DNA from: Sphingopyxis panaciterrae
Lineage (GTDB): Bacteria; Pseudomonadota; Alphaproteobacteria; Sphingomonadales; Sphingomonadaceae
Length of the DNA: 64,000 nt
Reading direction: 5' to 3'
Assembly (NCBI RefSeq): GCF_011762125.1
Contig: NZ_JAASQN010000009.1
Location: forward strand, 1-64,000
Position numbers and translations under genes: made by a program
In this document: positions 18,201 to 25,415 of the stretch, piece after piece
Numbering within the stretch: the stretch's first letter is position 1
Layout: each line of letters begins with the position of its first letter
Notes under the pieces: generated by a model
The model's input: the letters and a program-made list of their open reading frames with translations, nothing else
Database searches by the model: none
What the model was told of the DNA's origin: nothing

Positions 18201-18493
18201 ACCGGATAAGCGACGATGTCGGGCGTGCCGTCGGCAAAAACGAGTCGCGCCCCGACTACCAACCGGAAATTCGCGACGGTTGCAGGCTGTCTGACCTGCA
18301 GGTCCTTCAGGAACGCCCACGCCCGCACCACCCCCGCCACACTGTTGCGGTCGGCGATGCCGATACCGGACAAGCCGAGGTTGATCGCTTCCGCGACCAT
18401 CTCGGCGGGGTGAGAGGCGCCGCGCAGGAAGCTGTAGTTGGTCGCGGCGACGAGCTCGGCGAAGGCCGGCGCCGGGGCAGGCGTTTCGGTCAT
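15221..18493 (-). CDS. dnaE2: Error-prone DNA polymerase DnaE2 (ImuC)
   Basis: A C-family polymerase alpha subunit of about 1090 residues, the length usual for DnaE2. It carries out translesion synthesis with ImuA and ImuB in SOS mutagenesis. The N-terminal PHP domain starts with ELVAATNYSFLRGASHP. The catalytic palm has PPDIDVDFEHERREEV with the metal-binding aspartates, and the extreme C-terminus HPRNVRILPKSRDFH is the DnaE2 hallmark that replicative DnaE lacks. The start at MTETPAPAPA is chosen because it gives a 4-base ATGA overlap with imuB. It is the last gene of the LexA-controlled imuA-imuB-dnaE2 operon. Confidence 0.96.
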   Translation of the reverse strand: MTETPAPAPAFAELVAATNYSFLRGASHPAEMVAEAINLGLSGIGIADRNSVAGVVRAWAFLKDLQVRQPATVANFRLVVGARLVFADGTPDIVAYPVSRHGWGRLTRLLSTGNLRAQKGDCVLNLEDLLEHYDDLLLIAMEGNEALLRTLKRARPKSLWLAATMPQSGADTRRLAERQRLSAATGVPLLATNDALYATRHQRPLHDIITCIREGTAVQKAGKLLRANGERYLKAPVEMGRLFKHHPKAINESAKLLARIAFRLEDLQYEYPHEPVPPGWKPFAYLHHLVKTAAETRYGSPLPPKVRKLVGNELRLIRRRKYVYYFLTVHDLVRYARSQKPPILCQGRGSAANSIVCFLLGVTSVDPMEHKLLFSRFVSAERDEPPDIDVDFEHERREEVIQYIYDRYTRDRAAIAATVIHYRPRSTIREVGKALGFSEDVTARLADTSWGSWGDEVPIERLIEAGLNPHNGEIERLHRFVGELLKAPRHLSQHVGGFVLTEGRLDELVPIHNAAMEDRTFIEWDKDDIDALGLMKVDVLALGMLTCIRKCYDLMREHGLGNHTLELDIDSKDPAVYEMLCKGDSIGVFQVESRAQINMLPRLRPRKFYDLVVQVAIVRPGPIEGDMVHPYLRRRNEEEPVEYPSPAPQYPQDELVDVLGDTFGVPLFQEQAMNLAITAAGFTPEEANGLRRAMATFRNVGTIDNFREKMIGGMVARGYKQDFAERCFKQIEGFGSYGFPESHAQSFARLVYVSSWIKHYHPAVFACGILNSQPMGFYAPAQLVRDAQEHGVEVRGVEVNASGWDNSLEPRGDDSLALRLGFRQVDGFREEWAKQIVEARTAPFASVAELARRASLPSRALRLLADADACRSMGLERRPALWDARRVRQGVLPLFGAAGADELGDEADARLPPTPMVEHVLTDYQTTRLSLKGHPMAFLRRDFEREGVLSAAGVAAAKNGSIVRTAGVVLIRQRPGKGNAIFITLEDESGIVNILLWARQFERYRRAVMASRLMLAEGEVQRSMEGVIHLMANRIVDRTDMLDALGSDQPFDPELCPADEVRHPQQPRGHAQRHGHPRNVRILPKSRDFH

Positions 18494-20100
18494 GCGAACA
18501 GCCCGTGGATGTACCAGCGCGGATCGGCCTTTTCCTCGTAAAGCCCGTGGCGGAACAGCCAGTAGCGGCGCCCATGGACGTCCTCGACGCGGTAATAGTC
18601 GCGCGTCAGCCCGCCATTGTCGCGGCGCCGCCACCATTCGGCGGCGATGCGTTCGGGCCCCTCGTAGCGGCGCACCGCATGCGTCGCGCGCCGCCAGCGA
18701 AAGCGGTGCGGCGGGCCGTCGGGAACCTCGGCGATCACTTCGATCGGTTGCGGCGGATCGAAGAGATGGAAGGGGCGCGTCGGCGGTTCGCCGGGTTCGG
18801 GGGCGGGCCAGGGGGCGGGCGGCGGGGCGTCGGCGGCGGGAAGTTCGAGCTGCGTCTGTTCGGGGATATGCGTATCGGCGGGGCGATATTTGCGGATGCG
18901 CGCGCGCCCGAGCCGCGTCGCCAGCCGGTCGACGAGTTCATCGATCGCCCCCGCCTCGTTCGACGGGCGCACCGCGCCGCCTTCGAGCCCCAGTTGCGTC
19001 GCGGCAAGCGGGTCGAGGCGCGGGACGGCCAGGCGGATCATGTCGAAACCAAAGCCGGGGTCGAGCGGGTCCGCGAGGCTGTCCATCCGCTCGGCGAAGA
19101 GCCGCATGACCAGCGCCGCGTCGCGCGTCGCATGGCCGGTCTCGACCGCGATGCTGCGCGCCAGCCCGTCGCTGCGAAAGAAGGTGGCGCGGAAATGGCG
19201 CCCGCCCTTGCCGCGTTCGGCCAGAACGCCCATCGCCTCACCGGCGAGTTCGCCAAGGATCTTCGTCGCATGGGCGGTGCGCGCGATCGGTTCGGCAAAG
19301 CGGCGTTCGGCGATCACCGGCGGCAGCGTCCGGCGCGGGTCGAGGACGCTCAGCGCATCGCCGAGCAGGCGGCGCAGCGCGGTCGCGGCGTCGCTCCCGA
19401 AGCGCGCGGCGATATTCGCCATCGGCCGCGCGCTGAGGTCGCCGACCGTCTTGAGCCCCGCGCGGACCAGCGCGGTCGTCGCTTCGGCTTCGAGTTCGAG
19501 CGCCGCTATGGGCAGCCGGCGGACCGCGGCATCCTCGTCGGGCGCGGGCAGCGTCTGATAGCGCGCCAGCGCGCGCGCCGCTTCCGGCGTGCGCGCCGCG
19601 GCGTGGCGCAGCGTCATCCCCAGCCTGGTGATCCGCCGGTCGAGATCGTCGATCAGCCCCGTCTCGCCCGCGAACAGATGGGCGCAGCCGGTGATGTCGA
19701 GGATCAGTCCGTCGGGCGGGTCGAGCGCGACGAGCGGCGTATAGCGGCCGCAGCCCTCTGCCATCCGGTCGAGCCACAACTGGTCGAGTATGGGATCGTG
19801 CGGAACGGCGAGCAGGTCGGGGACGCGGGCGCGCGCATCGGCAAGCGGCATGCCGGCTGCGAGTCCGAGCGTCTGCGCGCGGACATCGGCGCTCGCAAGG
19901 CGGAAAGCACCGCGCTGCTTCTCGATCGTGACGAGCGGCGCGTCAGGCGGCTGCGGCGCCGCGCGGACGAGTCGCTCGGTGGAGAGCAGGGGAAAGAAGA
20001 GCGCCAGATAGCGCCGGCTCCCCGAAGCTTTGCCCAAAACCTTGCTCAAAACTTCGCCCGAAACTTCGCCCGAAACTTCGCCCAAAACTTCGTATGTCAT
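18490..20100 (-). CDS. imuB: Inactive Y-family polymerase-like protein ImuB
   Basis: A protein of about 536 residues related to Y-family polymerases that bridges DnaE2, ImuA and the sliding clamp. The core starts at RRYLALFFPLLSTERLVR, and LALDPPDGLILDITGCAHLF replaces the catalytic Asp-Glu motif, as in known ImuB proteins. QLGLEGG and QTQLELP are candidate clamp-binding peptides. The assigned ATG at 20100 adds an odd N-terminal extension of about 28 residues (EVLGEVSGEVSGEV...) encoded by a 12-bp tandem repeat that also encodes the imuA C-terminus. A non-ATG start just before SRRYLAL is possible, so the true N-terminus is uncertain. Confidence 0.9.
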   Translation of the reverse strand: MTYEVLGEVSGEVSGEVLSKVLGKASGSRRYLALFFPLLSTERLVRAAPQPPDAPLVTIEKQRGAFRLASADVRAQTLGLAAGMPLADARARVPDLLAVPHDPILDQLWLDRMAEGCGRYTPLVALDPPDGLILDITGCAHLFAGETGLIDDLDRRITRLGMTLRHAAARTPEAARALARYQTLPAPDEDAAVRRLPIAALELEAEATTALVRAGLKTVGDLSARPMANIAARFGSDAATALRRLLGDALSVLDPRRTLPPVIAERRFAEPIARTAHATKILGELAGEAMGVLAERGKGGRHFRATFFRSDGLARSIAVETGHATRDAALVMRLFAERMDSLADPLDPGFGFDMIRLAVPRLDPLAATQLGLEGGAVRPSNEAGAIDELVDRLATRLGRARIRKYRPADTHIPEQTQLELPAADAPPPAPWPAPEPGEPPTRPFHLFDPPQPIEVIAEVPDGPPHRFRWRRATHAVRRYEGPERIAAEWWRRRDNGGLTRDYYRVEDVHGRRYWLFRHGLYEEKADPRWYIHGLFA

Positions 20101-20791
20101 GATTCCATTCCAGCTGCCAGCGGGAGCCGGCGGGTCCGGCGCGCCAGCGAAGCAGTTCGAGGTCGAAAGCCGGCGCGCCGGGGGCGTTCGCTTCGCGTTC
20201 GCGCGAGGCGGCTGCGGTGATGCCCCAGCGCGTTTCGGCGACGCTCGGCACCGGTGCGGCATTCAGGCGAAGCATCAGCAACGTCGTGCCCGCATCGCGT
20301 GCGCCGAGCGCGAGGCGGCGGCCGGCGGTGAGGTCGAGCATGGGAAATTTGCCCCAGCTTTCGACGATCACCGCCGCCGATCCCGTGCAGCGGACCGCGT
20401 CGTTCGCACAGGCGAGCAGCATTTTGGGGTCGGGGGCCTCGACGAGCAGCAGCCGGTCGGGGTCGCCCCCCAGCTCGGCGATCCCGGGGGCATGGATATG
20501 GCCGGTCCGGCGCCCCGCATCGGTCGTGCGGAGCCACAGCAGCGGTGCGTTGCCCGGCCTGCGCAGCGCGACGAGCGCCGCGAAAGCCGCGGCACTCGTC
20601 GCGTCGAGCGCGTCGGCCGCGAAGAATTCATGACATCGTCCGGTCGCGAAACCGCCGCCGAGCGCCGCGTCGAAGGCATCGTCTCCAGACGCCAGCCAGC
20701 CTTCGGCCGGACGGCTTTCGAGGCCACCGCTGGCGGCGAGCCGGGCGACACGTTGGCGCAGTCCGGCGAGTTGAGGGGACGACTCGTGCAT
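19943..20791 (-). CDS. imuA: SOS mutagenesis protein ImuA
   Basis: A protein of about 282 residues related to RecA/SulA (ImuA), which interacts with ImuB and inhibits RecA in other species. The LGGGFATGRCHEFFA region resembles the RecA P-loop area but lacks an intact GxxxxGKT. The block GSRWQLEWNHD near the C-terminus is conserved in the family. The next 24 residues (SFGRSFGRSFGRSFEQGFGQ...) come from the tandem repeat at 20021-20092 and appear as an insertion before the normal tail. The start MHESSPQL is directly downstream of a LexA box, and the gene overlaps imuB by about 158 bases in another frame. Confidence 0.9.
   Translation of the reverse strand: MHESSPQLAGLRQRVARLAASGGLESRPAEGWLASGDDAFDAALGGGFATGRCHEFFAADALDATSAAAFAALVALRRPGNAPLLWLRTTDAGRRTGHIHAPGIAELGGDPDRLLLVEAPDPKMLLACANDAVRCTGSAAVIVESWGKFPMLDLTAGRRLALGARDAGTTLLMLRLNAAPVPSVAETRWGITAAASREREANAPGAPAFDLELLRWRAGPAGSRWQLEWNHDIRSFGRSFGRSFGRSFEQGFGQSFGEPALSGALLSPALHRATRPRGAAAA
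20021..20092. repeat. 12-bp tandem repeat inside the imuA/imuB overlap
   Basis: Six consecutive 12-base units can be read on the plus strand: CCCGAAGCTTTG, CCCAAAACCTTG, CTCAAAACTTCG, CCCGAAACTTCG (twice) and CCCAAAACTTCG. Unit length is a multiple of three, so changes in copy number would keep both reading frames. In imuA they encode (S/G)FGR-like repeats and in imuB GEVS/SKVL-like repeats. Confidence 0.92.
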
Positions 20792-20796
20792 AATTT

Positions 20797-20811
20797 GTTC
20801 CTGATATGTTC
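20797..20811 (-). promoter_or_regulatory. LexA operator (SOS box) of imuA-imuB-dnaE2
   Basis: GTTC-N7-GTTC on the plus strand (GAAC-N7-GAAC in the sense of the operon), the direct-repeat SOS box used by alphaproteobacterial LexA. Both half-sites are exact and spacing is exactly 7. It ends 5 bases before the imuA start codon, so LexA would block initiation or early elongation and the cassette should be DNA-damage inducible. Confidence 0.93.
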
Positions 20812-20901
20812 CATTAGCGCGCGAGCGGAGGCACTTGTCAAGCAAGACTCTGACACGCGGTCGCCGTTATTCGCCTGAGGGTGGAATAATGTCCGGCGCG
20901 C

Positions 20902-22137
20902 GTGCGTATGCGTTCCATGACGAAGCTTTCCGCCGTTTTTCCTTCGCTGTCGCGATACCGCGACGCCCGGACGAGACCGCTGCGCATCGCGCTTTTTTCC
21001 GGCAATTACGACTGTGTCCGCGATGGCGCGAACCGGGCGCTCAATCGCCTCGTCGCCTATCTGGAGGATCGGGCGGGGGCGGATGTCCGCATCTATTCAC
21101 CGACCGCGCCGCAAAAGGCTTTCGCATCGGTCGGCGATATATTTTCGGTCAAGTCGCTGTGCATCCCGGGCCGGCCGGAATATCGCCTGGCGCTGGGGCT
21201 GACGCGGGCTGCGCGGGAGAATCTTGCCGGGTTTGTGCCCGACATCGTCCATCTCTCGGCTCCCGACGCGCTCGGCCGTCAGGCGCAGAAATATGCGCGA
21301 TCCGCCGGAATTCCGGTCGTTGCCAGCCTGCACACGCGGTTCGAAACCTATCTCGACTATTACCGGCTCGGCATGCTGCGCCGCCCCGTCGATGCCTATC
21401 TTGCGCGATTTTACGGCGACGCCGACCATATCCTCGCCCCGACGCCGCCGATCCGCGACGAGCTGGCCGCCCGGTTCGGATCGGAAAAACTGTCGATCTG
21501 GTCGCGCGGGGTCGATCGCGACATGTTCGGGCAGGGGCTGCGCAGCCAGGCCTTTCGCGCGCGACTGGGCTATGGTCCCGACGATGTCGTGCCGCTTTTC
21601 TTCGGCCGTCTCGTCCTCGAAAAAGGACTGGGGGTTTTCGCCGATGCGATCGCCGCGCTCCGCGACCGGGGCCATGCCGTGCGCCCGGTCGTGATCGGCG
21701 AGGGACCGGCGCGCGACTGGCTCGCCCGGCGCCTTCCCAATGTGACCTTCCTCGGTTTCCTCGATGGCCGAAAACTGGGCGAGGCGGTGGCGAGCGCCGA
21801 CGTTCTGATCAACCCCAGCGTCACCGAGGCGTTCGGCAACGTCAATCTCGAGGCGATGGCATCGGGCCTCGCGGTCGTTTCGGCCGATGTCGACAGCGCT
21901 TCGGCGCTGATCGATGACGGGCGGACCGGCCTGCTCGTGCCGCCGCACGATGCCAATGCCTATGCCGATGCGGTCGCGTCGCTGATCCGCCAGCCGGCGC
22001 GTCTGCGCGACATGCGCCAATCGGCAGCGGTCGCCGTCGATCGCTATCGCTGGGATGCGATCCTGGCCGATGTGGTGCGGGTCTATGAACGGCTGGCGGG
22101 GCGCGATCCGGCCTTGCTTTACGCGAAGGTCGCCTGA
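20902..22137 (+). CDS. GT4-family glycosyltransferase
   Basis: A 411-residue retaining glycosyltransferase with two Rossmann domains. The N-terminal domain begins LRIALFSGNYDCVRDGANRAL, the donor domain has LFFGRLVLEKGLGVFADAI and VVIGEGPARDWL, and the E-x7-E motif is EAFGNVNLE. It resembles the alpha-mannosyltransferase / sulfoquinovosyl- or glucuronosyl-diacylglycerol transferase group (MgtA, SQD2-like) of GT4, so a glycolipid or cell-envelope sugar is the likely product; the exact donor and acceptor cannot be read from the sequence. The start is uncertain: MRMRSMTKLS and MTKLS (20917) both lack a strong ribosome binding site. It lies 40 bases upstream of an ECF sigma gene and may be co-transcribed with it. 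Confidence 0.85.
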   Translation: MRMRSMTKLSAVFPSLSRYRDARTRPLRIALFSGNYDCVRDGANRALNRLVAYLEDRAGADVRIYSPTAPQKAFASVGDIFSVKSLCIPGRPEYRLALGLTRAARENLAGFVPDIVHLSAPDALGRQAQKYARSAGIPVVASLHTRFETYLDYYRLGMLRRPVDAYLARFYGDADHILAPTPPIRDELAARFGSEKLSIWSRGVDRDMFGQGLRSQAFRARLGYGPDDVVPLFFGRLVLEKGLGVFADAIAALRDRGHAVRPVVIGEGPARDWLARRLPNVTFLGFLDGRKLGEAVASADVLINPSVTEAFGNVNLEAMASGLAVVSADVDSASALIDDGRTGLLVPPHDANAYADAVASLIRQPARLRDMRQSAAVAVDRYRWDAILADVVRVYERLAGRDPALLYAKVA

Positions 22138-22177
22138 CAATGCGGCCCATGATTTGGCGCAGTCGGGCGATAGAGGC

Positions 22178-22720
22178 GTGAAGGCCCGGTGGAACAAGGC
22201 ACGCGGCTTCGCCGACGACGTCGCCGCGATGCGCCGCTATGCGCGCTCGCTGACCCGCGATCGCGACGATGCCGACGATGTGGTTCAGGACGCGCTGGTT
22301 CGCGCGATCGAACGTCAGGCGACCTATCAGCAGGGCCGGGACCGGCGGCGCTGGCTGCTTGCCATCGTCCATAATGTCTTCGTTTCGGGGACGCGCCGCG
22401 AGGCGGCCGAGGCGCGCCGCAATGACCGTTTTGCCGAGACGCAGGTCGCGCATGCCGACGCCGCGCAGGAGCATCACACCCGGTTGAGCGAGATTGCGCG
22501 GAGCTTCGCGGCGCTGCCCGATCATCACCGCGCCGTGCTTCACCTGACCGCGATCGAAGGCTTGAGTTACCAGGAGTGCGCCGATGTGCTCGGCGTGCCG
22601 GTGGGAACGATCATGTCGCGCATAGCGCGGGCACGCGCGGCGTTGCGCCAACAGGAAGATCAGCGACCCGAACGGGCGCTGCGTATCGTGGGAGGACGAG
22701 ATGACGGCCACACCGAATGA
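22178..22720 (+). CDS. ECF-type RNA polymerase sigma factor
   Basis: A protein of about 180 residues with sigma region 2 (RYARSLTRDRDDADDVVQDA then RRWLLAIVHNVFVSGTRR) and region 4 (FAALPDHHRAVLHLTAIEGL ... ECADVLGVPVGTIMSRIARA). Regions 1 and 3 are missing, as in extracytoplasmic function sigma factors. The start is taken as GTG at 22178, preceded by GAGG, because the open frame further upstream lies inside the glycosyltransferase gene. Its last 20 bases overlap the next gene, which encodes a membrane-anchored partner, so it is probably held inactive by that anti-sigma factor until an envelope signal arrives. Confidence 0.9.
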   Translation: MKARWNKARGFADDVAAMRRYARSLTRDRDDADDVVQDALVRAIERQATYQQGRDRRRWLLAIVHNVFVSGTRREAAEARRNDRFAETQVAHADAAQEHHTRLSEIARSFAALPDHHRAVLHLTAIEGLSYQECADVLGVPVGTIMSRIARARAALRQQEDQRPERALRIVGGRDDGHTE

Positions 22721-23420
22721 TCAGGAGATCGACGCGTATATCGACGGGCAGCTCGATACCGAGGGGCGCTTTGCCGTCGAGGATTATCTGCGCCTTCACC
22801 CCGACATGGCGGCGCGCGTCATGGGCGATCTCGGGCGGCGGAGCGCGCTGCAACTGCTGGCGCGTGACAGCGATCCGCTGCCGTCCGGCTTCGACGCCGG
22901 CGCCGGGGTCCGCTCGTCGCCCTCCCGTCCGCGGTGGCGCCGCTGGGCGCCGATGGCCGGATTGACGGGGTCCGGGGTCGCGGCCGCCCTTCTGGTGATG
23001 CTGCAGGGGCCGCCGGCCTATGTCGACGATGCCCTGACGTCGCACATGGTCGCCGGGCTGCGCGCCGATATGGCTTCGCAGATCGAGGCGCCGAAGTTCG
23101 ACGCCCGCGAGATCCAGCGTGCGACCCGGATCGCGGTGCCGAAAGTCCCGGCCGACTGGAAGGTCACCGACGTGCAGCTTTTTCCGACCGATCGCGGACC
23201 GGCGGTGGTGATGGCGCTCCGGACAAAGGATGGCGACCATCTTTCGCTCTTCACAAAACGCGGACGAAACGGTGCGCCCGAACAGCCCGATGCCGTTCGC
23301 GAAGGAGCGCATTCGGTCGCTTATTGGCGCCGCGGGGACATGTCCTATGCGCTGGTCGGCGACCGCGGACCCGCAGCGATCGACGCCCGGGCCGAAGCCC
23401 TGGCGCGAACCTGGTCCTGA
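22701..23420 (+). CDS. Membrane anti-sigma factor
   Basis: A 239-residue protein with a short cytoplasmic N-terminal domain (DQEIDAYIDGQLDTEGRFAV, as in many anti-sigma proteins that start with a D-A-Y-I/V-D-G-x-L pattern), one transmembrane helix (about residues 88-107, AGLTGSGVAAALLVMLQGPP) and a periplasmic domain of about 130 residues. It overlaps the ECF sigma gene by 20 bases. No HxxxCxxC zinc motif is present, so it is not a ZAS-type anti-sigma. The periplasmic part (VTDVQLFPTDRGPAVVMALR ... VAYWRRGDMSYALVGD) resembles the sensor domain common to proteobacterial anti-sigma proteins of this type. Confidence 0.85.
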   Translation: MTATPNDQEIDAYIDGQLDTEGRFAVEDYLRLHPDMAARVMGDLGRRSALQLLARDSDPLPSGFDAGAGVRSSPSRPRWRRWAPMAGLTGSGVAAALLVMLQGPPAYVDDALTSHMVAGLRADMASQIEAPKFDAREIQRATRIAVPKVPADWKVTDVQLFPTDRGPAVVMALRTKDGDHLSLFTKRGRNGAPEQPDAVREGAHSVAYWRRGDMSYALVGDRGPAAIDARAEALARTWS

Positions 23421-23470
23421 TCGAAGATCAAACCGGAACCGGGAACGGTTCTTCATTTGAGGGGGATGAA

Positions 23471-23968
23471 ATGACACGGAACAGCATGTTGATGATCGCG
23501 GTGGCCGCGACCTTTGCCGCGGGCGGTTGCGCCAAGAAGGCGCCGAACGATCTGCCGCCACCGCCCGCCTGCTGCGGACCAGCGGACGAGGACCGGATCG
23601 TTCCGGGGTCGCAGCGCGACTTCCTCGCCAACATATCCTCGGACCGCGTCTATTTCGGCTATGACCAGTTCAACATCGACGCCGAGGATATGGCGACGCT
23701 CCGCAGCCAGGCCGCCTGGCTGGCCCGCTATCCCGGCGTCCGCGTGACGGTGGAAGGCCATGCCGACGAGCGCGGAACGCGGGATTATAATATCGCGCTG
23801 GGCGAACGGCGTGCGAATGCCGCAAAAAACTACCTCGCTTCGCTGGGTGTCGACCCCGATCGCATGGGCGTCATCAGCTATGGCAAGGAACGGCCGGCGG
23901 CGGCCGGTTCGAACGAGGAAGCCTATGCCCAGAACCGGCGGGCGGTGACGCTGGTCATCGAACGCTGA
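23471..23968 (+). CDS. Pal-like OmpA-family outer membrane lipoprotein
   Basis: A 165-residue lipoprotein. The signal peptide ends in the lipobox AAGGC, a short Pro-rich linker (DLPPPPACCGPA) follows, and an OmpA/Pal peptidoglycan-binding domain fills residues 50-165 (VYFGYDQFNIDAEDMATLRS ... VTVEGHADERGTRDYNIALG ... RRANAAKNYLASLGV). It looks like peptidoglycan-associated lipoprotein but stands apart from tol genes, so it may be a paralogue of the housekeeping Pal. Its position after the ECF sigma/anti-sigma pair, with about 50 bases of gap, suggests co-expression in an envelope stress module. The adjacent cysteines in ACCGP after the linker are unusual. Confidence 0.88.
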   Translation: MTRNSMLMIAVAATFAAGGCAKKAPNDLPPPPACCGPADEDRIVPGSQRDFLANISSDRVYFGYDQFNIDAEDMATLRSQAAWLARYPGVRVTVEGHADERGTRDYNIALGERRANAAKNYLASLGVDPDRMGVISYGKERPAAAGSNEEAYAQNRRAVTLVIER

Positions 23969-23990
23969 TCAAAAAGGTTCGGCGGCGCGA

Positions 23991-25415
23991 TCAGGGCGTG
24001 GCCGCACCCGCGCCGCTGTCGCCGCCCAAGGCCCGGAACAGCGCGATCCGCGTGTTCACGAGCAGCAACTGGGTCGCGATCTCGCTGCGCCGCGCCGCAT
24101 AGAGGCTGCGCTGGGCATCGAGGCTGGCGAGGAAGCTGTCGACGCCGCCCTTGTAGCGCGCGTCGGTGAGCGTCGCGGTGTCGGCGGCGGCTTCGGTGTT
24201 CGCCGCCGCGGCGCGGACGCGTTCGGATATCGTGCCTTGCACCGCGAGCGCATCGGCGGTCTCGCGGAACGCCGTCTGGATCGCGCCCTCATAGCCCGCG
24301 AGCGCAGCGTCGCGCTGGGCCTTCGTGACATCGACCCCGGCGCGGCGGCCGCCGGCGTCGAAGATCGTCGCGGCCGCATCGCCGCCCGCCGACCAGTTGA
24401 AGGCACCGCTGTCGAACAAGCCGCCGAGCGCATTGCTGGCGAAACCGAGCAGTCCGGTCAGCGAGATCGACGGGAACAATCGCGCGCGCGCGACGCCGAT
24501 GTCGGCGTTGGCGGCGCGCAGGCGATATTCGGCCTCGATCACGTCGGGGCGGCGGAGCAATATCTGCGAGCTGACCCCGGCGGGTAGCGCGACCACGCCC
24601 GGCGTCACTTCGGCGAGGCCGGCGGGAAACAACTGGCGGTCGACATCGCCGCCGACGAGCAGGCGGATGAGATTTTCGTCCTGCGCGATCGCGCTCGTCT
24701 GCGCAGCGATCGCATCCTCGGCGGTTGCCAATATCTGTTCGGCCTGGCGCAGATCGGTGCGCGGCGCGACGCCGCCGTCGAGCCGCGCCTTGGTCAGCCG
24801 GACATTCTCGCGCGCGTTGGCCGCGGTATCGCGCGCGATGGCCAGCAGGTCGCGGTCGGCGCCATAGGTTGCCCACGCCTGCGCCAGGTCGGCGATCAGC
24901 GCCAGCCGGACGGTGCGCGACGCGGCTTCGGTGGCGAGCGCGCTGTTGCGGTCGGATTCGGCGGCATTGGCAAGGCGGCCGAACAGGTCGAGTTCGAATG
25001 CGGTGATGCCGCCGCGCAGCGAGAAATCGCCGCTGCCCCCCCTGTTTCCGGCGCCGCTGCCGCTGCCATTGCTTCCAGAGTCCGAATAGCTGGCGCCGGC
25101 GCTGATCCCGATCTCCGGGAACTGCCCCGCGCGGCTGACGCGCGCCTGCGCGCGCGCGGCGGCGACATTGGCATAGGCGACGCGAAGGTCGCGGTTGTTG
25201 GCGAGTGCCTGTTCGGCAAGCGCCTGCAACCGCGGGTCGGTGAAGACGGTGCGATAGGAGAGGATCGGCAGCACCGCCTCGCTCTGCAGCAGATAGGCGT
25301 CGCCGACCGGCCAGCTTTGCGGCACCGGCGGCGCGGGGAGCACCGTCTTCGGCGCGAGCGAGCAGCCCGCCAGCGCCAGCGTTCCGGCGAGCAGGAGGGG
25401 ACGCGTCATCCTCAT
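23991..25415 (-). CDS. RND efflux outer membrane factor (OprM/NodT family)
   Basis: An outer membrane channel lipoprotein of about 474 residues. A signal peptide with lipobox ALAGC is followed by two OEP repeats (about residues 60-250 and 265-460) with typical phrases: ELDLFGRLANAAESDRNSAL, VAPRTDLRQAEQILATAEDA, RRPDVIEAEYRLRAANADIG and ARLFPSISLTGLLGFAS. It forms the TolC-like exit duct for the RND pump encoded just upstream. The start ATG at 25415 overlaps the pump stop codon (ATGA); the longer open frame upstream is a shadow of the pump gene. It converges with the Pal-like gene 22 bases away. Confidence 0.94.
   Translation of the reverse strand: MRMTRPLLLAGTLALAGCSLAPKTVLPAPPVPQSWPVGDAYLLQSEAVLPILSYRTVFTDPRLQALAEQALANNRDLRVAYANVAAARAQARVSRAGQFPEIGISAGASYSDSGSNGSGSGAGNRGGSGDFSLRGGITAFELDLFGRLANAAESDRNSALATEAASRTVRLALIADLAQAWATYGADRDLLAIARDTAANARENVRLTKARLDGGVAPRTDLRQAEQILATAEDAIAAQTSAIAQDENLIRLLVGGDVDRQLFPAGLAEVTPGVVALPAGVSSQILLRRPDVIEAEYRLRAANADIGVARARLFPSISLTGLLGFASNALGGLFDSGAFNWSAGGDAAATIFDAGGRRAGVDVTKAQRDAALAGYEGAIQTAFRETADALAVQGTISERVRAAAANTEAAADTATLTDARYKGGVDSFLASLDAQRSLYAARRSEIATQLLLVNTRIALFRALGGDSGAGAATP

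Noticed and set aside
18494-18637. Longer DnaE2 start, 48 codons upstream
   Set aside because: The extra residues are Arg/Pro-rich shadow sequence inside imuB; the ATGA overlap at 18493 and the family N-terminus support the shorter protein.
20021-20092. CRISPR or minisatellite-type non-coding array
   Set aside because: The 12-bp units lack spacers and lie fully inside the coding frames of imuA and imuB.
22934-23470. N-terminal extension of the Pal-like frame over the anti-sigma gene
   Set aside because: The lipoprotein signal peptide begins at ATG 23471, and the extension is a shadow of the anti-sigma coding sequence.
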